NCBI RefSeq assembly: GCF_017313765.1
Contig: NZ_JAFLNC010000003.1
Location: 424,318-488,317, forward strand
DNA from: Sneathiella sedimenti
GTDB taxonomy: Bacteria; Pseudomonadota; Alphaproteobacteria; Sneathiellales; Sneathiellaceae
Direction: 5' to 3'
DNA length: 64,000 nt
Shown here: piece by piece, positions 29,765 to 38,924 of the stretch
How the letters are laid out: the number at the start of each line of letters is the position of its first letter
How positions within the stretch are numbered: the first letter of the stretch is position 1
The notes under the pieces: generated by a model
The model's database searches: none
Seen by the model: only the letters and a program-made list of their open reading frames with translations
Told to the model about the DNA's origin: nothing
Position numbers and translations under genes: made by a program

Positions 29765-30550
29765 TTGTTACGTTTCGTATTTACCAAGACCGCGCGGTAT
29801 CCCGGACTTGAAGTTGAACATAACCAGTTCCGGCGCAGCTTGCGAACTCTCCTCGTAAATATAAAATATCGTGGATTCCGTCGGACACTCCTGGGTCTTC
29901 TGGCGATTGCCTGCGCGAAAGCCCATCTCCCCCTTTTACAAGACCATCGCTTTTCACGGCAAAACATGCGTGAAAGCGGTCTTGATACGGACGGCATTGT
30001 CGAACTAGACGTGCTGGATATTCCCGACAAGATGAAATCCTCGGCCCAGCGATATGAAGCGGCTTCTGAATATGAGTTTCGGCATATTCTGGAGCGGCTG
30101 AATATAGAAAATTCGAGCTATCACTTTTTGGACTACGGTTCGGGTAAGGGCGCCATTCTGGCCGCGGCGGCCAAATACCCCTTCCTATCCGTGACCGGGG
30201 TAGAATTGAGCGAACAGCTGCATCAAACAGCATTGCAAAATATCGAGGATATGAAACGGGATGTAAGAACCCAATGCGGTTCGATTGCGTCAGTTCAGGG
30301 TGATGCGGCCAGCTATACCTTACCCCCTGTGCCCCATGTCATTTACATTTTCAATGCATTCGGACCTGACATCCTGCAGAGCGTCCTGGATCATATCGCC
30401 ATTGATTTAGCTGACGTGCATGAGCCGATATATTTCCTCTACAATAACCCCATGCACCATGAGCTTCTGGAAATGAGCCCGGAATTTGACAAGCTTTCCA
30501 ATGCGTTCGGTGGAAAATGGATGGTATTTGCCCGGCCGGGGCAAGTCTGA
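29765..30550 (+). CDS. Class I SAM-dependent methyltransferase
   Basis: A 261-residue protein beginning with TTG at 29765, with AGGA 7 bases upstream. SAM motif I is FLDYGSGKGAILAAAAKYPF near residue 120, motif II VTGVELSEQL and motif IV IYIFNAFGP. The N-terminal 80 residues are basic and lack a fold I recognise. The SGKG loop is the form seen in DOT1-like and small-molecule methyltransferases. The target is unknown. It converges on the VWA gene with a 30-base gap. Confidence 0.82.
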   Translation: MLRFVFTKTARYPGLEVEHNQFRRSLRTLLVNIKYRGFRRTLLGLLAIACAKAHLPLLQDHRFSRQNMRESGLDTDGIVELDVLDIPDKMKSSAQRYEAASEYEFRHILERLNIENSSYHFLDYGSGKGAILAAAAKYPFLSVTGVELSEQLHQTALQNIEDMKRDVRTQCGSIASVQGDAASYTLPPVPHVIYIFNAFGPDILQSVLDHIAIDLADVHEPIYFLYNNPMHHELLEMSPEFDKLSNAFGGKWMVFARPGQV

Positions 30551-30580
30551 GTAAATTATAATAAACCGGTTAAATGCGAA

Positions 30581-31759
30581 TTACCGGCTTAATTCTTTCA
30601 TCGCGTTTTCAAGGCCACCGATCGTGAGCGGATACATCCTGTCGGTCATCAGCTGCTTCATCATCTGCACAGACGGGGTGTAATCCCAGTATTTTTCCGG
30701 TACGGGATTAAGCCAGACAGCCTTGTGATAGATGTTCAGCATCCGCTCCATCCAGACCTGGCCGGCCTCCTCGTTCCAATGCTCGACGCTGCCACCGGCA
30801 TACGCGATTTCATACGGGCTCATGGTTGCGTCGCCGACAATGATCAGCTTGTAATCCGCAGGGTAGGTGTGCAGCACATCCCATGTCGGCATGAAGGAGG
30901 TATGACGGCGGCTGTTTTCCTTCCAGAGCTTTTCATAAACACAGTTGTGGAAGTAATAGAATTCAAGATGCTTGAACTCGCTGCGCGCGGCAGAGAACAA
31001 CTCCTCGCAGGCCTTGATATGATCATCCATGGAGCCGCCGATATCGAACAGGATCAGGACCTTGACCGTGTTGTGGCGTTCCGGCCGCATTTTGAGGTCC
31101 AGAAACCCTGCGTTGCGCGCAGTGGACCGAATGGTATCGTCGAGATCAAGCTCCTCTGCGGCGCCTTCGCGGGCGAACTGCCGAAGCCGTTTCATGGCCA
31201 CCTTGATATTGCGGGTGCCGAGTTCGACACTGTCGTCGAGATTTTTATACTCGCGCTTGTCCCAGACTTTCACCGCTTTGCGGTTGCGGCTTTCCTTCTG
31301 GCCGATGCGGACCCCTTCAGGGTTATAGCCATAGGCGCCAAAAGGTGATTTACCGGCAGTACCGATCCATTTATTGCCACCCTGATGCCGCTTTTCCTGT
31401 TCCTTAAGACGCTCCTGCAGCGTTTCCATGAGCTTTTCCCAGCCGCCCATGGCTTCGACCTGTGCCTTTTCCTCATCGGTGAGGGTTAGCTCAGCCAGTT
31501 TCTTGAGCCATTCCTCCGGGATTTCGACCTCTGCCGCGTCGGAGATAAACTCGATACCGTTGAAGCAATGACCGAAGACCTGATCGAACTTGTCGAGATT
31601 CTTCTCATCCTTCACCAGCGTTGCCCGGGAAAGATAATAAAAATCATCTACCGAGTATTCGGCGCAGCCGGCTTTAAGCGCCTCGATCAGGGTCAGGTAT
31701 TCCCGTAACGTCACGGGGATCGAGGCGTCTTTCAGGGTGAAGAAGAATTTTGTGAACAT
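30581..31759 (-). CDS. VWA-domain protein (CoxE-like) paired with MoxR
   Basis: A 392-residue cytoplasmic protein. The N-terminal helical part has a CoxE-type start, and a VWA fold occupies about 230-390. The metal site reads LILFDIGGSMDDH, so DxSxS is DxGxS (Asp239, Gly241, Ser243). It lies 12 bases after a MoxR-type AAA+ gene, the usual arrangement in which the VWA protein brings a client to the ATPase for assembly or metal insertion. A basic linker (125-175) precedes the VWA fold. The client is not evident here. Confidence 0.88.
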   Translation of the reverse strand: MFTKFFFTLKDASIPVTLREYLTLIEALKAGCAEYSVDDFYYLSRATLVKDEKNLDKFDQVFGHCFNGIEFISDAAEVEIPEEWLKKLAELTLTDEEKAQVEAMGGWEKLMETLQERLKEQEKRHQGGNKWIGTAGKSPFGAYGYNPEGVRIGQKESRNRKAVKVWDKREYKNLDDSVELGTRNIKVAMKRLRQFAREGAAEELDLDDTIRSTARNAGFLDLKMRPERHNTVKVLILFDIGGSMDDHIKACEELFSAARSEFKHLEFYYFHNCVYEKLWKENSRRHTSFMPTWDVLHTYPADYKLIIVGDATMSPYEIAYAGGSVEHWNEEAGQVWMERMLNIYHKAVWLNPVPEKYWDYTPSVQMMKQLMTDRMYPLTIGGLENAMKELSR

Positions 31760-31770
31760 TGTCTGCCGCC

Positions 31771-32616
31771 TTAGCGTTGTTCGCGGCGAGAAAGGAAGGC
31801 GAGCCTTTCGAAGAGATGTACATCCTGTTCATTCTTGAGAAGCGCGCCATGGAGAGGCGGAATGAGCTTGGACGGATCTTTCGAGCGCAGCACGTCCTCT
31901 GGGAGTTCTTCGCTCATGAGAAGTTTCAGCCAGTCAAGCAATTCGCTGGTCGATGGCTTCTTCTTGAGGCCAGGTGTTTCCCGGACATCGAAAAAGATCT
32001 TGAGCGCGTCGCGAACAAGTTCCTGCTTCGCATCTGGATGATGGACATCAACGATTTTTTCCATCGTTTCCTGGTCGGGAAAGCTGATGTAATGGAAGAA
32101 GCAGCGGCGCAGGAACGCGTCCGGCAGCTCTTTTTCGTTATTCGACGTGATAATCACCAACGGCCGGTGCTTGGCCTTGATCGTCTGCTGTGTTTCGTAA
32201 ACGAAAAACTCCATCCGGTCGAGTTCCTGAAGCAGGTCATTCGGAAACTCAATATCCGCCTTGTCAATCTCGTCGATCAGCAGGATCGGGCTTTCGTCGG
32301 CGGTGAAGGCCTCCCACATCTTGCCGGGGCGGATGTAGTTGGAGATGTCATGCACCTTGTCATCGCCGAGCTGTGAATCGCGCAGACGAGAAACGGCGTC
32401 ATATTCGTAAAGGCCCTGTTGCGCCTTGGTCGTGGACTTGATGTTCCACTCGATAAATTGCTTACCCAGGGCATTGGCGACTTCCTGAGCCAGCACGGTC
32501 TTCCCGGTGCCGGGCTCTCCCTTGATTAACAGTGGACGCTCCAGTGTCATGGCGGCGTTGACAGCGATCATCAGATCTTCCGTCGCCACATATGTATCTG
32601 TACCTTTAAATTTCAT
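31771..32616 (-). CDS. MoxR-family AAA+ ATPase
   Basis: ATPase of 281 residues from the ATG at 32616, the usual family start (MKFKGTDTYVATEDLM); an in-frame start 33 codons earlier gives an unlike extension. Walker A is GEPGTGKT at 33-40, Walker B ILLIDEIDKAD and sensor 1 IITSNNEKELPDAFLRRC. MoxR proteins act as chaperone-like remodellers with VWA partners, and the partner is the next gene. The ribosome site is weak (GAGAA). Confidence 0.9.
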   Translation of the reverse strand: MKFKGTDTYVATEDLMIAVNAAMTLERPLLIKGEPGTGKTVLAQEVANALGKQFIEWNIKSTTKAQQGLYEYDAVSRLRDSQLGDDKVHDISNYIRPGKMWEAFTADESPILLIDEIDKADIEFPNDLLQELDRMEFFVYETQQTIKAKHRPLVIITSNNEKELPDAFLRRCFFHYISFPDQETMEKIVDVHHPDAKQELVRDALKIFFDVRETPGLKKKPSTSELLDWLKLLMSEELPEDVLRSKDPSKLIPPLHGALLKNEQDVHLFERLAFLSRREQR

Positions 32617-32747
32617 GCCGAGTTCTCGATTTCTTTTTCTTATTTCTATGGATTGCGAAGGCGCTATTGATTGGAAAATAAGCCCAGCAGACGTTTTGAT
32701 CAAGCTATTTGACAAAAAGTCAATTTAGCGGGGACGAAAATACTCCG

Positions 32748-33386
32748 TTATTTAAGGACCGCCGGAAAGTCTTCACCCCGCGTCACCTTGCTGCCGGCCT
32801 CACAGTGGATGAGGTCTTTCAGCAGGCCGTTTTTCACCGAATAGATGATGCCATGGACCGCAAATTTCTGTCCCTTATCCCACGCGTCCTGGACGATGGT
32901 GGTTGCGCAGACGTTCTGAACCTGTTCAATCACATTCAGTTCACACATGAGATCGGTCTTCTGCTCTTGGGTCTCGGCTGTTTCAATCAGGTCGTGATAG
33001 ATCCGCGCAGTGGTCCGGATATGGCGAAGCCAGTTGTCAATCATGCCATTCTTTTGTGAGGACATTGCCGCTGCGATACCGCCACAGCCGTAATGGCCGC
33101 AGACGATCACATGCCTGACTTTCAGCACCTCGATCGCATATTGCAAAACAGAAAGACAGTTAAGGTCTGACGGTACGACGATATTCGCGATATTACGATG
33201 AACGAAAACCTCACCCGGGGGCAGGTCCATAATCTGGTTGGCAGGGACCCGGCTGTCCGAACAGCCGATCCAGAGATGTTCCGGGGTCTGCTGATGGGCA
33301 AGGCGAGAGAAAAAGTCGGGATCCGCTGCCGTCGTATTCGCTGCCCATGCTTTGTTCTTCTCAAATACTTTCTTAAATTCTTCCAT
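32748..33386 (-). CDS. Beta-class carbonic anhydrase
   Basis: Interconverts CO2 and bicarbonate; 212 residues from the ATG at 33386, preceded by AAGGA and CAGG. Zinc ligands are Cys42 and Asp44 (WIGCSDSRVPA), His98 and Cys101 (VCGHYGCGG), at the same numbers as E. coli Can. An in-frame ATG 42 codons upstream adds a basic, unlikely segment. It stands alone between the MoxR gene and a divergent MFS gene. Confidence 0.94.
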   Translation of the reverse strand: MEEFKKVFEKNKAWAANTTAADPDFFSRLAHQQTPEHLWIGCSDSRVPANQIMDLPPGEVFVHRNIANIVVPSDLNCLSVLQYAIEVLKVRHVIVCGHYGCGGIAAAMSSQKNGMIDNWLRHIRTTARIYHDLIETAETQEQKTDLMCELNVIEQVQNVCATTIVQDAWDKGQKFAVHGIIYSVKNGLLKDLIHCEAGSKVTRGEDFPAVLK

Positions 33387-33582
33387 CAACCTGATCCTTG
33401 TAAACTGACTCCTGATGATTCGTGTCCTGTGACCCGTTCGGGCGCGACTATTTAGCATAATTTCAAATCTTGAAAACAGTTTAATGAGGTTTCTTTTGCT
33501 GCAGAAAGTCATCTAAATCATTTGACAAATTATCAGTTTGGACGGAGCGTAAGAGGAACAAGAATAAAAGTCAGAAAACTAC

Positions 33583-34821
33583 ATGTCCCCGGAACCACGC
33601 CCTCCAGCAGTTAAACGTCGTGCCATTTATATCTTTCTCGTGTGTTCCGTGCTGTTCGGTCTGGGGCAGTTCCACCGCTATTCGGGAGCGGTCGTCATGC
33701 TTCCCGTCGCCGATGATCTCAGCATTGCCGTCGAGAGCCTCGGTGTCGCGGCTGCGGCGCTGTTTTTTGCATCGGCCTTGGTTCAGGTGCCAACCGGCAT
33801 GGCCCTTGACCGGTTCGGGCCGCGCATCATTATTCCCAGTATCACCATTCTTGGCGTAGTCGGCTCCCTTATGCTGGCGACAGCAACGAATTTCCATGAA
33901 GTGCTGACATCGCGTATTCTGATCGGGGTTGGGTATTCCGCGATTATGATGTCGTCCTACGTATTGTTCGCAAAGTGGTTTCCTCCGACAAAGTTCGCAA
34001 CCCTGGCTTCCTGGTTGCTGGCGGCGTCCAGCATCGGCGGCATGATGGCCTCCGGACCACTGGCCTATATCATTGAGCATTATGGATGGCGCGCACCGTT
34101 TGTCGTTATTGCTGTCATCACCCTGTTGATGCTGCTAATCGGCGTTTACATTATTCGGGATGTGCCGCCGGGTTACAAATATGATCGGGCGACGCCGGGG
34201 ACTATGGGGCAGAGTTTTCGCGGATATCGCGAAGTTCTGTTGCATCCGAAGTTCTTTAACCTCCTCGCCATGGGGTTTGTTGCCTATGGTCCGGCGGTCG
34301 CCGTCCTCGGCATGTGGGGCGGACCATATCTTGAGGGCAGGTACAATCTGGATGGCTATGAGCGGGGCCAGATCTTGCTTTTGATGACCATTGTTGTCCC
34401 TGTCGGTGCCTTGTTCTTCGGTCCGCTGGATCGTTATTTCAGCAGTCGCAAGAAAATCGTCATTACCGCCGTTCTGACGGAATTGGTGGCATTTAGTATT
34501 TTGGGCCTCGTCGACAATCTCCCGCTCTGGGCAGTCACCTGTCTCTTCGTCTACATTGCCTTCGTGCAGCAATATTATGTGGTTTTGGGAGCTCATTGTC
34601 GAAACTCCTTTCCCGATCACCTCGTCGGCCGAGCCAATTCGACGCTCAACCTGATCAGCATTACCGGAGTGGGGTTTATGCAGTCATTATTCGGCTGGGT
34701 TCTCGCGGCAAACGGGGACAGCGGATATGAACATTCCTTCCTGATTGTTGCCGGTCTGTTGGTCGCCGCGCTGGTCATTTATGCGGGATCTTCGGAAAAA
34801 CCAGTCACCCAGCCGAGCTAA
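33583..34821 (+). CDS. MFS transporter
   Basis: A 412-residue major-facilitator carrier with about 12 membrane helices. The loop 2-3 motif is ALDRFGPRIIIPS (GxxxDRxGxR-like), and the paired FHRYSGAVVMLPVADDL near the start is typical of the alphaproteobacterial MFS proteins of the nitrate/sugar-phosphate type. The second loop motif is LDRYFSSRKKIV. No pathway genes adjoin it, so the substrate is not predicted. It is divergent from carbonic anhydrase over 196 bases. Confidence 0.9.
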   Translation: MSPEPRPPAVKRRAIYIFLVCSVLFGLGQFHRYSGAVVMLPVADDLSIAVESLGVAAAALFFASALVQVPTGMALDRFGPRIIIPSITILGVVGSLMLATATNFHEVLTSRILIGVGYSAIMMSSYVLFAKWFPPTKFATLASWLLAASSIGGMMASGPLAYIIEHYGWRAPFVVIAVITLLMLLIGVYIIRDVPPGYKYDRATPGTMGQSFRGYREVLLHPKFFNLLAMGFVAYGPAVAVLGMWGGPYLEGRYNLDGYERGQILLLMTIVVPVGALFFGPLDRYFSSRKKIVITAVLTELVAFSILGLVDNLPLWAVTCLFVYIAFVQQYYVVLGAHCRNSFPDHLVGRANSTLNLISITGVGFMQSLFGWVLAANGDSGYEHSFLIVAGLLVAALVIYAGSSEKPVTQPS

Positions 34822-35051
34822 ATTTCTATCTCTGGGAACTAATCATTCGTTGAATCGTTAGTCATTATTCTAACACAGTTTTGGAGTAGTAAATCTGGAT
34901 CGGCGAAGCATGTACTGTTGATCACAATTTCGTCAGCGGAACCGCAATGACATTGCAAAATCAACTGAAAAGGTTTAAATTAGAACCATTATAATGTGCG
35001 CCCAGTTCCACAGCGTCGACATTCGGCTTTACTTGGTGGGAGGAAGATCAC

Positions 35052-35957
35052 ATGAACAAGCAAGAGACGGCACATACGCAAAAACGCAATCGCGCTTTCG
35101 TCTCCACGGCAATGTCTATCCCGCTGTTATCGCGGGAAAGGGAATTCGAGCTGGCTTATCTCTGGCGACAAAAGGGAGATGAGAAAGCGTTGCATGAGCT
35201 TGTATCTGCCTATATGCGCCTGGTCGTATCAATGGCGTCCAAATTCCGGAATTATGGCCTTTCCATGAGTGACCTGGTTCAGGAAGGGAATATCGGTCTG
35301 ATGCAGGCCGCCTTCAAATTCGAGCCGGAGCGTGAAATCCGCTTTTCAACCTATGCCAGCTGGTGGATCAAGTCAGCGATGCAGGACTATGTCTTGCGCA
35401 ACTGGTCAATTGTGCGGTCTGGCACCAGCGCCTCGCAAAAATCCCTGTTTTTTAATTTACGCTGGTTACGGGCGAAAATACAAAATATGGATGATACGGC
35501 ATTCTCGTCGGATACCTTGATCGCCATATCGAAAAAGCTGAAGATCGGCATCAAGGACGTCGAAACGATGGCGCACCGGTTGTCGTCCCGGGATCAATCG
35601 TTGAATGCCCCCATTGGTGAAGAGGGGGATGACAGCATTGAAGACTTCCTGCAGGACACAAACCCGACGCCGGAAGAAAATACAATGCGCAACATTGACG
35701 GTGCTGTCCGGTCACAATGGCTTGAAACCGCGCTGCAGGAATTGACCGATCGTGAACAGATCATTATCCGGGAACGCCGGTTGCAGGATGACAAAACCAC
35801 GCTCGAGGTTCTCGGGGACCGCCTCGGTATTACGAAAGAACGGGTGCGCCAGATCGAACATAAGGCGTTTGAAAAGCTGCAGAGTTCTGTGGTCCGGATC
35901 AGCCGGGAGGCAAACCGCAACCCTGAACTTGTTTCAGGGCATCGAAACCACTCCTAG
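35052..35957 (+). CDS. rpoH: RNA polymerase sigma-32-type factor (RpoH paralogue)
   Basis: A 301-residue group 3 sigma factor. Region 2 has DLVQEGNIGLMQAA at 74-87 and STYASWWIKSAMQDY; the RpoH box is QKSLFFNLRWLR at 129-140; region 4 has GDRLGITKERVRQIE near 262. The box differs from the common QRKLFFNLR, as in the second RpoH copy of many alphaproteobacteria. GGGAGGAAG at 35038-35046 precedes the ATG and a TATAAT lies at 34990-34995. The last 14 residues come from a palindromic repeat and are probably an acquired tail. A second copy elsewhere is expected. Confidence 0.9.
   Translation: MNKQETAHTQKRNRAFVSTAMSIPLLSREREFELAYLWRQKGDEKALHELVSAYMRLVVSMASKFRNYGLSMSDLVQEGNIGLMQAAFKFEPEREIRFSTYASWWIKSAMQDYVLRNWSIVRSGTSASQKSLFFNLRWLRAKIQNMDDTAFSSDTLIAISKKLKIGIKDVETMAHRLSSRDQSLNAPIGEEGDDSIEDFLQDTNPTPEENTMRNIDGAVRSQWLETALQELTDREQIIIRERRLQDDKTTLEVLGDRLGITKERVRQIEHKAFEKLQSSVVRISREANRNPELVSGHRNHS
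35921..35939. repeat. REP-like palindrome at the 3' end of rpoH
   Basis: CCCTGAA at 35921-35927 and TTCAGGG at 35933-35939 form a perfect 7-bp stem with loop CTTGT. This core (CCTGAAACAAGTTCAGG read on minus) is a frequent dispersed palindrome in alphaproteobacteria. It encodes the NPELVSG tail of the sigma factor and lies 15 bases before the convergent stop codons. Confidence 0.6.
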
Positions 35958-36646
35958 AGCAACCGTGCCTGAGTCGGTGGTGGATCAACTGGCTTGAGTA
36001 AGTCTGCATCGTCGTTGCGTACATTGCCAACGCGGCTGGAGACCTTATAAAAGGTCATCCGGTCCGCGTCGAAGGCTTTTAAAACTTCCGTTCCCGCCTC
36101 ACCCCGGAGCCAGGGGTCAAATCTTGACGGTTCAAGAATGACCGGCATGCGCGGATGAATGAAGGCGATGCTCTCACTCGCCGTTGTCGTCAGGATCGTG
36201 CAGCTTTCAATGACCTCGCCATCCGGTGACTTCCAGCTTTCCCAGAGACCGGCAAACGCGAAGAGAGGCATATCCTCTATCCCGATCAACCAGGGTTGTT
36301 TTGCTCCCTTGGACAGTTTCTGCCATTCATAAAAGCCGTTTGCCGGTATCAGGCAGCGGCGACTTTTGAACGCCGCGCGAAAGGCGGGCTTTTCCGTGAC
36401 GGTCTCGCTCCGGGCGTTGATCATCTTGGCGCTGAATTCAGTGGACTTCGCCCAGGACGGAATTAACCCCCAATGAGCCGGGAAATAGTGGCGGCTTTCC
36501 CCTGCTGTGTTCTTGTCTACTCGGATGGCGGCAATATTTGTTGTCGGGGCAATATTGTAGCGCGCAGCAAGATTGGGGCGTTCGGGGAAGTCGAACACAC
36601 GTCGCATTGCCTCGACCGGGCTGGTTAAACTGAACCGGCCGCACAT
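35954..36646 (-). CDS. SOS response-associated peptidase (SRAP, YedK/HMCES)
   Basis: Protein that caps abasic sites in single-stranded DNA by linking its Cys2 to the sugar; 230 residues. The ATG at 36646 is chosen because MCGRF must leave Cys2 as the N-terminal residue; an ATG 12 bases upstream would bury it. Family residues include RYNIAPTT, NARSETV, FYEW, LFAFAGLWE and the active-site His in FIHPRMPVI. Its stop overlaps the stop of rpoH on the other strand by 4 bases. Confidence 0.9.
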   Translation of the reverse strand: MCGRFSLTSPVEAMRRVFDFPERPNLAARYNIAPTTNIAAIRVDKNTAGESRHYFPAHWGLIPSWAKSTEFSAKMINARSETVTEKPAFRAAFKSRRCLIPANGFYEWQKLSKGAKQPWLIGIEDMPLFAFAGLWESWKSPDGEVIESCTILTTTASESIAFIHPRMPVILEPSRFDPWLRGEAGTEVLKAFDADRMTFYKVSSRVGNVRNDDADLLKPVDPPPTQARLL

Positions 36647-36864
36647 CGATCTTGCCATAATTTTGTTGGAACATTTCGAGACGTTGTGACCATCGCTACA
36701 AACTCACATTTTTTAGGCCCTTTAGCCAGCCTTTACGCAAAGTGATACTTGATACATCTGTCCGCTGCCTATATCTGCCCCATACCAAAGTCATTAATTA
36801 ACTATGACCAAATCTACCAAGGAACACGCTGTTAATACAGCTGTCTGGTTTAGGAATGCTGAAG

Positions 36865-36945
36865 ATGTCAGATGAAGTAAAAGCAACATGGTTAATCGCC
36901 GTTATGGCGATCGCCGTATTCGGGCTCACATCGTTCTTTAGTTAA
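36865..36945 (+). CDS. Candidate 26-residue membrane micropeptide
   Basis: The ATG at 36865 has TAGGAA at 36851-36856, 8 bases away, and opens 26 codons ending in TAA at 36943-36945. The product has a polar start (MSDEVKATW) and then a single hydrophobic run, LIAVMAIAVFGLTSFF, long enough to cross the membrane. A 23-codon frame at 36804-36875 overlaps its start, allowing coupling. It lies just before the convergent ccdA stop. I see no known family, so this is a candidate by form only. Confidence 0.45.
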   Translation: MSDEVKATWLIAVMAIAVFGLTSFFS

Positions 36946-36955
36946 TCGAGTGAGC

Positions 36956-37705
36956 CTAGCCGAGATTGGCAAGGCCCGGAAAAGTTTCCAAGAACCAATA
37001 GGCCAATATTTGGAACTGACCCGTAAAGATAAGCAGACCGGTGGCAATTAAAATAAGACCGGTTCCCATTTCGACTAACTTGAAATAACGACGGAATTTC
37101 CTCATGAAAGTGAGGAACCGATTGATCGCCAGGGCGGCGAGAATGAAGGGTATTCCCAGCCCAAGGGAATATACGCCGAGCAGGCTCACGCCATATCCAA
37201 GCGAGCTCTCGCTTGCGGCGATCGCAAGGATGGTGCCAAGGATGGGCCCGATACAGGGGGTCCATCCAAAACCAAATGCCAGGCCGATCACATAGGCACC
37301 AAGCCAGCTTTGCGGCTTGTCAATGTTGTTGAAACGGGCTTCCCGGTAAAGCAGCGGTATCCGGACCAGCCCCGTCATGTGAATGCCGAAAATAATGATC
37401 ACGGCGCCGGCTATCTGGGATAGCAGCTCCAGATGCTCGATAAGCAGCCGGTTAATATAAGAGGCGGAGGCGCCCAGCAGGACAAAGACAGTCGAAAAGC
37501 CGAGTACGAATATTATCGACGTCGCCACGACCCGCCAATCGATACCCTTGGCTCTGCCTTTCTGATCAGGCTCCGATAGCTCCTCCAGACTTGTCCCGGC
37601 AACCAGGCAGAGATATGCGGGCACCAGTGGCAGGACACAGGGGCTCAGAAAGCTGATGATGCCGCCACCGGCCGCCGCCAGATATGATATTTCCAAGCCT
37701 GCCAT
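36956..37705 (-). CDS. ccdA: CcdA-type cytochrome c biogenesis protein
   Basis: Inner-membrane thiol carrier of 249 residues with six helices. The two reactive cysteines are in SPCVLPLVPAYL and GWTPCIGPIL, the family signature. It moves electrons from cytoplasmic thioredoxin to periplasmic apocytochrome c or similar. The ATG at 37705 gives the family length (MAGLEISYLAA); an in-frame ATG 19 codons earlier adds a hydrophilic stretch. No other ccm genes are close. Confidence 0.9.
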   Translation of the reverse strand: MAGLEISYLAAAGGGIISFLSPCVLPLVPAYLCLVAGTSLEELSEPDQKGRAKGIDWRVVATSIIFVLGFSTVFVLLGASASYINRLLIEHLELLSQIAGAVIIIFGIHMTGLVRIPLLYREARFNNIDKPQSWLGAYVIGLAFGFGWTPCIGPILGTILAIAASESSLGYGVSLLGVYSLGLGIPFILAALAINRFLTFMRKFRRYFKLVEMGTGLILIATGLLIFTGQFQILAYWFLETFPGLANLG

Positions 37706-37849
37706 TGCACTCAACCTCGTTCCATCAGGGACAGCGCCACAGTTACTCCTTTTGCCTGTCACGATCCAGTCACAAGATTGTAAATTGTACTGGCAATCAA
37801 CAGGCGGAATAAGGTAGCAATAAAGGGTCTAGAATAAAAAGAACATATA

Positions 37850-38845
37850 ATGACTGACAAACTTGCCAGCGCGACGATATGTCACGACCTCAGCGGTCCT
37901 AATGGGGTGAAGCTTGAGCCTCAGCACCTGAAATCACTTGAATCGGGGCAGCTGCGTGTCCGTCTGAAGGCCGCAGCGCTCAATTTTCCGGATCTATTGA
38001 TGACCTATGGGAAGTATCAGTTCAAGCCGGAACTGCCTTTCACCCTCGGTATGGAAGGGGTGGGTATCGTTGAGGAAACGATGGATCCCACCGCGCCCTA
38101 TAAAGTCGGCGATGCGGTTCTCTACAAGAGCAAGACCGGGGCGTTCGCCACTTATGCGACGGTGACGGCGTCCCAGCTTGAACCGATGCCGAAAAACCTG
38201 TCGTTTGCCGAGGCGGCAGCCTTCTCCGTCACCTTCCTGACGGCCTATGTCTCGCTTGTTGAACGGGGGAAATTGAGGGATGGGGAAACCCTGCTAGTGC
38301 TGGGCGCCGGCGGGGGGGTGGGGCAGGCCACAGTTGCGCTTGGAAAAGCGCTGGGCGCGACGGTTATTGCCGCTGCAAGCTCCGCAGAAAAGCTTGCCAT
38401 CGCTAAGGAGAGCGGAGCGGATCATCTTATCAACTATCGCGAAGACGCCTTCCCGGAGCGGGTGCAGGAAATAACGAAGGGCAAGGGCGCGGATGTCATT
38501 CTGGACCCCGTCGGTGGTTCTTTCTTTGAACGAAGCCTTGACTGTATTGCCTGGTCGGGCCGGTTGCTGGTGGCGGGGTTCGCGAGCGGCGAGTTCGGCG
38601 TTCTCAAGACGGATCTCGCAGTGAAAAAGGGGTGCGCCGTCATTGGGGTCCGTGCCGGTGAGTTTGGCCGTCGTGATCCGGAGGCGGGGGAACGTGTTAG
38701 GATCGCGCTCAGAAAGATTGTTGAGGAAAAGAACCTGAAGCCAATTATCGGGAAATCCTGGCCACTAGAGCGGATTTCAGATGCATTGCGCGCGATGGAG
38801 AGGCGGGATGCGACCGGGAAACAGGTTATTCTGATCGACGACTAG
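37850..38845 (+). CDS. NADPH:quinone oxidoreductase-like MDR enzyme
   Basis: A 331-residue medium-chain dehydrogenase/reductase without the zinc ligands, so of the quinone oxidoreductase branch. The cofactor loop is LVLGAGGGVGQATVALGKALGA near residue 145, and the start of the fold is AAALNFPDLLMTYGKYQFKP with LGMEGVGIV. It reduces quinones or alpha,beta-unsaturated carbonyls in the cytosol. It converges with the ArsR gene. The physiological substrate is unknown. Confidence 0.9.
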   Translation: MTDKLASATICHDLSGPNGVKLEPQHLKSLESGQLRVRLKAAALNFPDLLMTYGKYQFKPELPFTLGMEGVGIVEETMDPTAPYKVGDAVLYKSKTGAFATYATVTASQLEPMPKNLSFAEAAAFSVTFLTAYVSLVERGKLRDGETLLVLGAGGGVGQATVALGKALGATVIAAASSAEKLAIAKESGADHLINYREDAFPERVQEITKGKGADVILDPVGGSFFERSLDCIAWSGRLLVAGFASGEFGVLKTDLAVKKGCAVIGVRAGEFGRRDPEAGERVRIALRKIVEEKNLKPIIGKSWPLERISDALRAMERRDATGKQVILIDD

Positions 38846-38882
38846 CGCCACGAGCTGATTCTATACGACTGGGGAAAGGTGC

Positions 38883-38907
38883 GGGGGGCCACATTATATG
38901 GCCGCCC
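38883..38907. terminator. Hairpin between the MDR and ArsR genes
   Basis: GGGGGGCCA (38883-38891) can pair with TGGCCGCCC (38899-38907) with one bulge and a 7-base loop. It lies between convergent genes but has no T tract on either strand, so termination is uncertain. Confidence 0.4.
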
Positions 38908-38924
38908 GCCATGAGGGTCGCAGA

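Noticed and set aside
30725..31348. 207-codon open frame on plus opposite the VWA gene
   Set aside because: Antisense shadow of the VWA protein.
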